Below are positions 34,688 to 42,616 of a stretch of DNA of 64,000 nucleotides, in pieces. Source of the DNA: Nitrospira sp. (GTDB lineage: Bacteria; Nitrospirota; Nitrospiria; Nitrospirales; Nitrospiraceae); NCBI GenBank assembly GCA_024760545.1, contig CP060501.1:2620036-2684035 (forward strand), written 5' to 3'. A program made the translations under genes and the position numbers. Under the pieces are notes generated by a model. That model worked only from the letters and a program-made list of their open reading frames with translations, had not been told where the DNA came from and made no database searches. Each line of letters starts with the position of its first letter. The stretch's first letter is position 1.

Positions 34688-35230
34688 CGCAATGTCACAT
34701 AGAAGCGCACACAGCCGCCATGCTTACACGCACACAATTTCCTGTGCAGGGAGCTTGATCACAGTAGGATTCTACACGAACTCAGTGTTTTCATCATGCG
34801 CGAGAATCAGGAGGTTCTCGGTGGAGCCATGGTCTAGGATCGCGGTTGGCGGTCCATCTTCGGATCAGAGCTTCAGAAAAAACGTCCACATGTAATCCAG
34901 CTCAAGAGGGAAGACCATCGTTCGCTGTCGTTTCAAATCTCACGATTTCGCTAAAAACTCGAATGCCACTAAGGATCATGGTGCAAACTTTGCACGTTTC
35001 CACTCCACTTGGAGTCATACATCCTCTAGTCTCACGACGGTTCTCCACTAAGCCTCTGAAAATCCAGCCTATGGCTTGTCTGTTTCACGAGGCATACGAG
35101 TTGCTTTTGAGATCTCCTGGGGCGGCTAGGTATCGTCAATTCTGAGCGGGACCTTACTAAGCCCATCACGATTGGATAAGGCCGATCCGTCGGCCGGTAT
35201 GCCACAGCAAACGCATGATCGGAGGGGGGC
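34688..35230. other. Intergenic region between the kinase and the second cupredoxin
   Basis: No gene is supported in these 543 bases between divergent transcripts. They hold the sigma-54-like site with palindrome at 34979-34995 and a leader hairpin GGCCGA-TCCG-TCGGCC (35180-35195) just before the GGAGGGGG binding site of the cupredoxin gene. No clear promoter for the kinase was found. Confidence 0.45.
34979..34995 (+). promoter_or_regulatory. Sigma-54-like site overlapping a perfect palindrome
   Basis: TGGTGC-AAACT-TTGCA has GG and GC 10 bases apart, a perfect -12 half and a partial -24 half. It also forms the 15-bp palindrome GTGCAAA-C-TTTGCAC, which has the same TGCA-N5-TGCA form as the dyads at 31781. 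It could be a promoter for the cupredoxin at 35231 (leader about 226 nt), an activator site serving the divergent kinase gene, or both. Confidence 0.45.
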
Positions 35231-36004
35231 ATGAGAAACACAATTCTGGCAGGAATGTGGGTGACAGTCTGTGCATCAGCGATACTGAGCTTCGGACTGT
35301 GCGCCGATGCCGAGGCGTATGAGTCGGGAACCGTCACAGATGGCGGGACAATGCGGGGTAAGATCACGTTTAAGGGTTCAGTGCCGGAGCCGAAAGAATT
35401 CAAACTGCATCGCTACCCAGATCGCGCATTTTGTGGAGAGCTATCGGATGGCAACGGGCATCGTCTCCTGAAGGAAGTCAATATCGGCCCGGACGGTGGG
35501 CTCAAGGATGTGGTGATAGTTGTGGATGACATTAAGAAAGGAAAGCCATTTACTTTCACCGATGCCGAAGTGGAAGCGACCATGTGCCAGTTCTTGCCGT
35601 TCGTGACCGTGGTCAGCGACAAGCGTCGAGTCACCGTCGTCAATCGGGATCCGGTTGCCCACGATATTCAAGGCTACGCCTATGACCAGGCTGGAGTGGA
35701 TATCGTCCTCCATCGGCCGGCGCTGAAAGTCAGCGGGACTACGGATGTCGTGCAGCTGGTCAAAGGGCGGAAAGTGTTTACCATGCAGTGTGGTATGCAT
35801 CCCTACATGCAGAATTGGGGATATGCCATCGACAATCCCTATTATGCGGTGACGGATCTCGAGGGCTCATTCGCCATAGGAGATCTCCCGGCCGGCACCT
35901 ACCGCATCAAGGCCTGGCACCCGATTTTGGGAATGCAAGAGCGGGAGATCACCGTGAAACCAAATGAGACGGTCTCCCTCGATCTGTTGTTTGAAAACAA
36001 GTAA
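35231..36004 (+). CDS. Secreted cupredoxin with carboxypeptidase-regulatory-like domain, copy 2
   Basis: The 257-residue protein has a signal peptide (about 1-27, ending ADAEA), a plastocyanin-like domain with a histidine in DPVAHDIQGYA and the loop MQCGMHPYMQ supplying Cys, His and Met, and a C-terminal GSFAIGDLPAGTYRI domain. GGAGGGGGC precedes the ATG. It is likely a periplasmic copper electron carrier. Its 3' end and the converging PsbP-like gene are the probable source of the segment copied into the 21-kb locus, because here the converging gene is intact. Confidence 0.82.
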   Translation: MRNTILAGMWVTVCASAILSFGLCADAEAYESGTVTDGGTMRGKITFKGSVPEPKEFKLHRYPDRAFCGELSDGNGHRLLKEVNIGPDGGLKDVVIVVDDIKKGKPFTFTDAEVEATMCQFLPFVTVVSDKRRVTVVNRDPVAHDIQGYAYDQAGVDIVLHRPALKVSGTTDVVQLVKGRKVFTMQCGMHPYMQNWGYAIDNPYYAVTDLEGSFAIGDLPAGTYRIKAWHPILGMQEREITVKPNETVSLDLLFENK

Positions 36005-36022
36005 TGGAGCACGACGTGTGCA

Positions 36023-36670
36023 TTATCGGGGTGCAACCGGCGATTGTTCCGATTGCGGCTTGAGCGGGCTGACCGCGTTCTGATCTCGCCCAGGCTGATA
36101 GGTCTCCAGCATTTTCTTGATCGTCGGCATGAGCCGATCTTCCGAGTGGAGCGGGACCTTCACCCGGATGCCCCGTCCTTCGTTGCGGCCAAGGGAGAAG
36201 ATGTGGTGTTCGATCATCTCGCCCTGTTTGTCGTCCTTGTACGTGAAGATCAATTGCTTCCCCGGGAATCCTGCCAGTGACCTCTCCTGGTCTTGCCGCC
36301 ACCGTACGGGGATGTTTTTCTTCCCATACAGTTCTGTGATGATGCGGCGATGAGCCGAGGCGAACTCATCGAGCGTCTGCCGTCCGTCCTGGCTGCTGCC
36401 GCCCACCACATTCATGTGACCGGATAAGGCGACGAGGGTGTGCTCAATGGAGGGGTAGAGCGTCACGCCGGTTCCATCAGGTAGCGGGTTGCCAAGGCGC
36501 CAGTCATCCGGATAGCGGACGGAAAAGCCGAAACGGGCGTTGGTGTAAAGTTTCCAACCCCGTTCTTCGTTCTCCAACGCTCCAGCCAAGGTGGTTTCGG
36601 TCATCACACCGAAACTCATCACTACTACCAGCGCCACCAAGAAACAAGTCTGGGTTATTCGAATCTTCAT
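36023..36670 (-). CDS. Secreted PsbP-like protein
   Basis: The 215-residue protein has a signal peptide (ITQTCFLVALVVVMSFGVMT) and then a PsbP/DUF1795-like domain beginning WKLYTNARFGFSVRYPDDW and ending IKKMLETYQ. Such domains occur in many exported proteins of unknown role. The open frame continues 135 codons further upstream, across the FGE-like gene, but the signal peptide marks ATG 36670 as the start. It converges on the cupredoxin with an 18-bp gap and follows the FGE-like gene by 31 bp in the same direction. Confidence 0.75.
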   Translation of the reverse strand: MKIRITQTCFLVALVVVMSFGVMTETTLAGALENEERGWKLYTNARFGFSVRYPDDWRLGNPLPDGTGVTLYPSIEHTLVALSGHMNVVGGSSQDGRQTLDEFASAHRRIITELYGKKNIPVRWRQDQERSLAGFPGKQLIFTYKDDKQGEMIEHHIFSLGRNEGRGIRVKVPLHSEDRLMPTIKKMLETYQPGRDQNAVSPLKPQSEQSPVAPR

Positions 36671-36701
36671 ACGCCGAAATGAATGTTGGCCATCGTGTGT
36701 G

Positions 36702-37577
36702 TTATCGCGCGGGTCTCGCACAGCGAAACCCGATAGTGGATGCCCGTTGTTGCGGTGCTGCTCCGCTTCGCGTGGCGGTACGGAGCAACACCGGCGCGCT
36801 CTTCCACGATCCACCCCGCACCACTTTATAGCGGCCCTGACCAACTCCGCGCGGATTGCGGTCGGGCATAGTCGCATAATAATCGATCCCAAACCAATCT
36901 TGGACCCACTCGGCGGCATTCCCGGCCATATGGTGCAGGCCATAGGGACTGCGGCCCTCCTCGCCGCTGTCAACTGCAGCCACGATCGGAATTTCGTGGA
37001 CATGGTACTGTCCGAACATGGCCACCCCCGGTGCAGGAGGCTGTTGCCCCCATGGAAACAGGTTGCCGTGATCACCCCGTGCCGCCTTTTCCCACTCGGC
37101 TTCGGTCGGAAGGCGCTTGTCTCGTGCGCGACAGAAATCCGAGGCCTCGGCCCATGTGACGTAGAGGGCCGGCCAACGGGTTAACGTCGCCGGCGATACG
37201 GCATGCACCGTCGTCATGTGATCGATCAGCTTGCGTATTTCTTCAGGAATAGGACGTTGCTGTTGTTGCAACCACAACAGGAATTCTCCGAGGCTGACCT
37301 CATCTCGGTCGATATCAAACCGATCAAGCCACACTCGGCGCTGTGGCTGTTCGGTGTCATCGTAAGGGAACTCGAGACTGAAAGATGTCTGGGCGGTCCT
37401 GGCGGTTCCGATGAGAAACAAGCCCTCGGCCACCGTCATCATGGGAGAACCGTGGGCGAGCGCGGCGATACGGCCGGATGACGACTCTTCTGTTGCGTCT
37501 CCGATCGCCGGCTTCGCCAAGAGTCCCACGAGCGTCGCAATGACGAGAAGCCCGAGAACGGCTCGATGACGGATCAT
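36702..37577 (-). CDS. Exported FGE/SUMF1-like domain protein, probably non-catalytic
   Basis: The 291-residue protein has an N-terminal signal or anchor (AVLGLLVIATLVGLLAKPAI) and a formylglycine-generating-enzyme fold with KRLPTEAEWEKAARG, MAGNAAEWVQDW, RGGSW and GFRCA. In the active enzymes two cysteines lie after RGGS; here that segment (KSAPVLLRTATRSGAAP) has none, so sulfatase maturation is unlikely. GAGGAAGAC before the ATG at 37577 supports that start. Such domains often serve as binding or structural modules in Nitrospira-like genomes. Confidence 0.85.
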   Translation of the reverse strand: MIRHRAVLGLLVIATLVGLLAKPAIGDATEESSSGRIAALAHGSPMMTVAEGLFLIGTARTAQTSFSLEFPYDDTEQPQRRVWLDRFDIDRDEVSLGEFLLWLQQQQRPIPEEIRKLIDHMTTVHAVSPATLTRWPALYVTWAEASDFCRARDKRLPTEAEWEKAARGDHGNLFPWGQQPPAPGVAMFGQYHVHEIPIVAAVDSGEEGRSPYGLHHMAGNAAEWVQDWFGIDYYATMPDRNPRGVGQGRYKVVRGGSWKSAPVLLRTATRSGAAPQQRASTIGFRCARPAR

Positions 37578-37729
37578 GTCTTCCTCTACCGATAACATCG
37601 GCTAGGAGTCAATGGTCGTCGTGAAAATGCCCCATCGATCGTCTTTCGAGAGAGCAGATGGCGACGTGGTTTCGAGTGACACGGGACACATGACGATTTT
37701 TCCTACCGGATCGATTATTATGCGGCGAT

Positions 37730-38206
37730 ATGTATTCAACCTTGGTGGTGCTGCACATCCTCGCCGCCGTCAGCTGGGTTGGGGGGATGATTTTCCTGTC
37801 CCTCGTTCTGGCGCCCTTGGTCCGGGGCCGCAAGGCGGCGCCGGAATTCATGGCCCTGTTCCGATCCGCCGCGCTTCGATTTCGCCCTGTCGTCTGGATC
37901 GCGATCGCGGTCCTCTTGGCCACCGGCCCGATGTTATTGTCCCAACGCGGCATCCATGTCATGGAGCCCGCCTCATGGACTGGTATTGTGACGGTGAAGC
38001 TGACTCTGGTAGGCCTTCTGTTATTTTTGACCATGCTGCACGATCTCGTACTTGGTCCCAATGTCAGTCGGGTCAGCGCGATTCCAGAACCTCAACGAAC
38101 GACAGGGGAGCAGATCGTGTTCAAGACCGCGCGCTGGATTCCCCGCCTTTCATTGTTCATCGCGCTGGCTGTGGTCATCGCGGCGACGGTACTGGCGCGA
38201 GGATAA
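37730..38206 (+). CDS. CopD-like four-helix membrane protein
   Basis: The 158-residue protein has four hydrophobic segments and the opening LHILAAVSWVGGMIFLSLV, which carries the histidine and tryptophan of the CopD domain. CopD proteins are linked to copper uptake or resistance. It lacks a clear SD. It starts 152 bp from the divergent FGE-like gene and 58 bp before the TonB-dependent receptor, and cupredoxin genes are nearby, so a copper role is plausible but not proven. Confidence 0.75.
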   Translation: MYSTLVVLHILAAVSWVGGMIFLSLVLAPLVRGRKAAPEFMALFRSAALRFRPVVWIAIAVLLATGPMLLSQRGIHVMEPASWTGIVTVKLTLVGLLLFLTMLHDLVLGPNVSRVSAIPEPQRTTGEQIVFKTARWIPRLSLFIALAVVIAATVLARG

Positions 38207-38264
38207 CATGCTCCGCTCATGACCTACCTGAAGGCTCTCCGCTGCCGTGGGTGCATCACAGGTC

Positions 38265-40310
38265 ATGGACGAATCAGCTGAGCGATACATCCGGCGACGT
38301 GTGAAGGCGGCGCTCGCTCTCGTTGTGTGGTGTTCTTTCGGTCAGATGTCCTATGCCGAAGGAGACGAGACGCTCCAGGCACGCGAAGTCGTCGTGGCCG
38401 CGACCAGAATTCCCATGGCTCCGTCGCGCATTTCAGCTGCGGCGACCATTTTGACGCAAGAAGACATCCGCCGCACGCCCTTTCAGAGCGGCACACAGAT
38501 CGATGACCTGTTGCGCTATGTGCCTGCAGTCCAGCCGAGTCTCCTTGGCAGTCGATACAACCATCCTACTGCCCAATTCGTCAGCATCCGAGGCTTGGGA
38601 ACCCGACGCGCCCTCGTGCTGCTGGACGGTGTGCCGTTGAACGATGGCTTTGGAGGGTGGATCAATTGGGGGCTTGTGCCTGACCGAGTCGAACGGGTCG
38701 AAATCATTCCCGGCGGCGGATCGAACCTCTACGGCACCTGGGCGATGGGTGGAGTCATCAATATCATTTCCGAATCCGGTCGTCCCAAGACCGGCGCAAA
38801 CGGTGAACTGAGTGGAGGGTCGCTTGGGACAAACATCCAATCCGTCAGAGCTCAATATGGGAATGACCGAACGGGGATGATCATCAGCTATCGCCGTTTT
38901 GATACAACGGGATTTCTCACAGTCCCGTCCTATCAACGAGGGCCTGTGGATCTACCCGTCGGGTCGGAGCATCATCAGTTCACCGGCCGAGTCTCCCATG
39001 AGCTGACCGCTCACACGACCGCCACGATCTCGGGCACCTATTATAGGGAAGACCGTTCCTTTGGAACTCCGTTCAGTCAGGGCGACCGCACGATCGGCAC
39101 AGTTTCATTCGGCTTGAAGGGAGATCAGGGCAGGTGGGGAGTGTGGGAAGCGAAAACCTTTGCTCAATGGCAAACGTTCAATAATCAGAGCGCTGTCGTG
39201 CTTCCCTCACCCTTCGTCCGCCTGTCCGATCAACCGGACCGGCTACAGACAATTCCTTCGAACGATATCGGCGGCATGGCGCAATGGAGCGCGCCACTTC
39301 TCTCGTTCTTCCGGATCGTGATGGGCGGTGACGCGCGTGCGATCATCGCACAATCCCAAGAAGTGCTTGTCGCTTCTCAGGCGCCGTTCATGACGCGCGG
39401 CAAACAGCTGGGGATGGGAACGTTCGGTGAATTGATCTTCGAGCCGCTCGATGCGTTGGTACTCACGGCCGGTGCGCGCTGGGATTGGTGGAAGAACTTC
39501 GGCGGGTCGCGTACGGCAGGATCAGGACCGATCAGCGCGACGCAGGACAATACCGCGAGCATCATCAATCCAAAGTTCAGCGTGCTGTACCGGATCAACG
39601 ACCGTGTACGCGTCGGGGGATCGGTCTACCAGGCGTTTCGCGCGCCGACTTTGAACGAATTGTACCGAGACTTCAGTTCGTCAGGGTTTACGTTTCTGAG
39701 CAACGACCGTCTGGAGCCGGAACGGCTCACCGGCGGTGATATGAAGGTCGAAGCGGAGCTACTGCCGGATGGCCTGCTCGGATTCCGCGCCACCGGCCAT
39801 TACGATGTGATCAAGGACCAGATCCTCTTCGTCACTCAAGGACCGGCGTCCGCGATGAGACAGAATATCGGAGAAGGTCGATCGGTCGGCACCGATGTCG
39901 AATTACGGAGCCGGCTGGACGACCGGCTTTATCTGACCGTCGGATATTCATTCGTGGATTCGGTGATGACGAGTTTCCCGGGGAACCCGTCCCACGAGGG
40001 CCTGCGCATTCCGAACGTCTCTCGACACCAGGTGACGGCCGCGCTCACGGTCGGCCAACCGAGCGTTGTGCAGTTCACGCTTCAGGCCCGATACCTGTCC
40101 CGGCAGTTCGCGGACGATCTGAACCGGCAACCCATCGCGGATTTCATCGTTCTCGATGCGTCACTGCGGAAACGAATCGCCTCATGGGCAGAACTGTTCA
40201 TTCATGGCGAGAATCTCACCGACAGGCACTACATCGCCACGCAAACGGGAGGGCTCAAAACACTCGGACAGCCGCTCCTCGTCCTTGGTGGACTCCGGAT
40301 TGATCTTTAG
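38265..40310 (+). CDS. TonB-dependent outer-membrane receptor
   Basis: The 681-residue protein has a signal peptide (about 15-32), a TonB-box-like stretch AREVVVAATRIP, a plug domain with SIRGLGTRRALVLLDGVPLNDGFGG broken here as IRGLGTRRALVLLDGVP, and a 22-strand barrel that ends in LRIDL. Such receptors import iron chelates, cobalamin or copper. The plug wording is close to BtuB/copper-receptor types. The CopD-like gene just upstream suggests copper; iron or cobalamin cannot be excluded. The ATG at 38265 is preferred over the GTG at 38247. Confidence 0.9.
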   Translation: MDESAERYIRRRVKAALALVVWCSFGQMSYAEGDETLQAREVVVAATRIPMAPSRISAAATILTQEDIRRTPFQSGTQIDDLLRYVPAVQPSLLGSRYNHPTAQFVSIRGLGTRRALVLLDGVPLNDGFGGWINWGLVPDRVERVEIIPGGGSNLYGTWAMGGVINIISESGRPKTGANGELSGGSLGTNIQSVRAQYGNDRTGMIISYRRFDTTGFLTVPSYQRGPVDLPVGSEHHQFTGRVSHELTAHTTATISGTYYREDRSFGTPFSQGDRTIGTVSFGLKGDQGRWGVWEAKTFAQWQTFNNQSAVVLPSPFVRLSDQPDRLQTIPSNDIGGMAQWSAPLLSFFRIVMGGDARAIIAQSQEVLVASQAPFMTRGKQLGMGTFGELIFEPLDALVLTAGARWDWWKNFGGSRTAGSGPISATQDNTASIINPKFSVLYRINDRVRVGGSVYQAFRAPTLNELYRDFSSSGFTFLSNDRLEPERLTGGDMKVEAELLPDGLLGFRATGHYDVIKDQILFVTQGPASAMRQNIGEGRSVGTDVELRSRLDDRLYLTVGYSFVDSVMTSFPGNPSHEGLRIPNVSRHQVTAALTVGQPSVVQFTLQARYLSRQFADDLNRQPIADFIVLDASLRKRIASWAELFIHGENLTDRHYIATQTGGLKTLGQPLLVLGGLRIDL

Positions 40311-40377
40311 CCGGGATAGTGAAGGAGATCCGCCGGGGTTCCATAGCAATCAACACACTTATCGAACCACCCCAAAG

Positions 40378-41616
40378 CTAGGAGTTCTTGGCGCAACGGA
40401 ACCCATAGCCGAACTGCCGACTGGATGGTTCGGCATTGAAGCGAAAGGAGGAACGCAGAAATTCCTGGATATACAGCCAATTACCGCCCCGCACGACTTT
40501 CGATTTACCTGTCGTCGGTCCTTGAGGATTCTTGGCCGGGCTCTTCTTGTAATAGTCATGGTCATACCAGTCGTTGACCCATTCCCAAGCATTACCGGCC
40601 ATGTCGTAGATGCCGTAGGGGCTCTTGCCCATCTCGAACATCCCCACCGGAACCAACGCCATATGGTTTGCCCATTCCTTTTTGCCGAAATTCGCGTGGA
40701 GCCTGGTGGGGGCCTCGTTGCCCCAGGGATAAAGGCGGCCATCCGTCCCTCGCGCCGCCTTTTCCCACTCCGCCTCGGTGGGTAGGCGCTTACCGGCCCA
40801 TTTGCAATACGTGGCGGCATCAGACCAACTGACATTGACGACGGGGCGCTTTTGATGTTGGGGTTGGTTCATGATATCCCATTCCGGCGGCGCCTCAAGG
40901 TCCGTCGCAACCAGATACTTGGCATACTGCCCAACCGTCACGTGGTACTTATCCATATAGAAGGCATTGAGGTAGACGCGATGCACCGGCCTTTCATCGG
41001 GGCTCATGGTGCTCCCCATGGTGAACTCTCCAGCCGGCACCAGCGCCATCGGCTGGTCGTCTGATTTGAGACTATCCAACACGGTGGTCGAGCGTCGACC
41101 AGGGAGTTGTGCTTCCAATTGTTGATAGGCAGTCAGTTGCTCACGGTTGAGCCCTAGCTCATTGGCACCGTCCAGGGCTTCCTCCGCCTTCTTGATTTGC
41201 TCGGGCTGAGCCTGCCCAGCCGCAATCAGACCTTTCGCTTCCTCCAACAACCGCCAGGCCGTCACTTCCTCCAGCGATCGCCACACCTCCATTTTGCGCA
41301 ACCGTACTTCCTTCGTCCCGGCTGTCCTGGATTTCGCATCCAAATGCAACGCGGTTTCGTAATGTTCTTCGGCGCAGGCCCAGGCAGCTAATCCCCGACA
41401 GGCCTCAGCCAAGTTAAAATGCGCCTGCACATTCGAGGAGTTGTTCGCGATGCCGACCTCCAGCGCCGCGCGCGCTTCCGCATACTGCTTCTTCTTCAGC
41501 AGCGTCTCCCCTTTGGCAAAATCCTGTTCGCCTGTCTCGGTTGCCGACGCCGCCATTGAGGCCGCGACTATTCTCAAGCATATGAGAAAACCCAGAGCCC
41601 TAAGGGTCTGCCTCAT
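40378..41616 (-). CDS. Exported TPR plus FGE-like domain protein
   Basis: The 412-residue protein has a signal peptide (about 1-25), TPR-like helices (about 30-130), a helical linker, and an FGE/SUMF1 domain from about 185 with PAGEFTMGS, KRLPTEAEWEKAARG, MAGNAWEWVNDW, RGGNW and GFRCAKNS. The two catalytic cysteines of true FGE are missing, as in the protein at 36702. GGGAGGGAAG precedes the ATG. It converges on the TonB receptor gene. A structural or binding role in the cell envelope is more likely than catalysis. Confidence 0.87.
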   Translation of the reverse strand: MRQTLRALGFLICLRIVAASMAASATETGEQDFAKGETLLKKKQYAEARAALEVGIANNSSNVQAHFNLAEACRGLAAWACAEEHYETALHLDAKSRTAGTKEVRLRKMEVWRSLEEVTAWRLLEEAKGLIAAGQAQPEQIKKAEEALDGANELGLNREQLTAYQQLEAQLPGRRSTTVLDSLKSDDQPMALVPAGEFTMGSTMSPDERPVHRVYLNAFYMDKYHVTVGQYAKYLVATDLEAPPEWDIMNQPQHQKRPVVNVSWSDAATYCKWAGKRLPTEAEWEKAARGTDGRLYPWGNEAPTRLHANFGKKEWANHMALVPVGMFEMGKSPYGIYDMAGNAWEWVNDWYDHDYYKKSPAKNPQGPTTGKSKVVRGGNWLYIQEFLRSSFRFNAEPSSRQFGYGFRCAKNS

Positions 41617-41866
41617 AATCGCTTCCCTCCCACTGGTAATGGTCTATGGCAGCGGGTCTTGTCTTCTATACAGAGTATCGGCCGTCGTGAACACAGCTTT
41701 CGTGACTCGGAACATAGCATAATGCAGCCCAAGCATAAAGGAGCCTCCGCGGTCGACTGAATTGTGTAGAGTGATGGTCGTGGATCGCGACAGATCTCCG
41801 GCAAGTTGCGCCCGGCGTCTCTCGGATCGATGCAGGAGTACGCCGGGCAAACGAAACGCACACGGC

Positions 41867-42319
41867 TTACGGCTGGGGGTGCGGCTTGTCCTTGTAAGCG
41901 CCGTGATCCCCCGGGCTCTTCATCAATTTTTCACCGGCGATTCGGGTGACTGAAATCTCCTGAGGAGTTCCCTCCCGCTTCACCGCCAATTTCACACTCG
42001 TCCCCGCTTCACCTCGAATCATCTTCACCACCTGCTCGTAAGTCTTTCCCGAGACTGCGACTCCGTCCACGCTCACCAGCTCGTCTCCGTGCTTCAGCCC
42101 AGCTTTTTGGGCCGGTCCCTCCTGATGCACTCTGCCGACATATAACGTTGCCGGGTCGCCGACACGGTCGGCCCCGAGGTGGAGCGAAATACCGATTACA
42201 CCGGCTCCCTCTGTAGGAGCAGGCGATGCCTGATCTTGTTGATCTGCAGCCCGAAGCGGACTGCTCAATAATAGACTGAATATGACACCTGCCATGACAG
42301 CAATGTATCTGTTCCGCAT
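41867..42319 (-). CDS. Exported single-PDZ-domain protein
   Basis: The 150-residue protein has a signal peptide (YIAVMAGVIFSLLLSSPLRA) and one PDZ domain (about 45-130) with the ligand-loop region GPAQKAGLKHGDELVSVDGV. No protease domain is present. PDZ domains of this kind bind protein C-termini in the periplasm. I chose ATG 42319, with CGGAGG eight bases upstream, over a TTG two codons earlier. Confidence 0.82.
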   Translation of the reverse strand: MRNRYIAVMAGVIFSLLLSSPLRAADQQDQASPAPTEGAGVIGISLHLGADRVGDPATLYVGRVHQEGPAQKAGLKHGDELVSVDGVAVSGKTYEQVVKMIRGEAGTSVKLAVKREGTPQEISVTRIAGEKLMKSPGDHGAYKDKPHPQP

Positions 42320-42616
42320 ATGCAATCCTCCGATTTGTTGTGGTTAAGAAAGTACGCTTTATCGATGTTCCCATTCGACCGGACCGTGGATAGGACCTTG
42401 ATCACGCTACCACGTGTCCATGAGAAGAAGGTTAAGTGGACATTAGAACGTCTACCGAGCTCAAAACCCAGCACCTTGGTGCCATCGTTCACCCCTTGCT
42501 AGGTGTTTGCCTAGGAACCTAGAATAGATTCCTTGGCCCAGGGTGCCAGGGTGTTCCATACGCTCTATTACGGTGGCCTCTGCCGGTGGAAGCTTATGGA
42601 GAAGGGGTAGTTTTTA

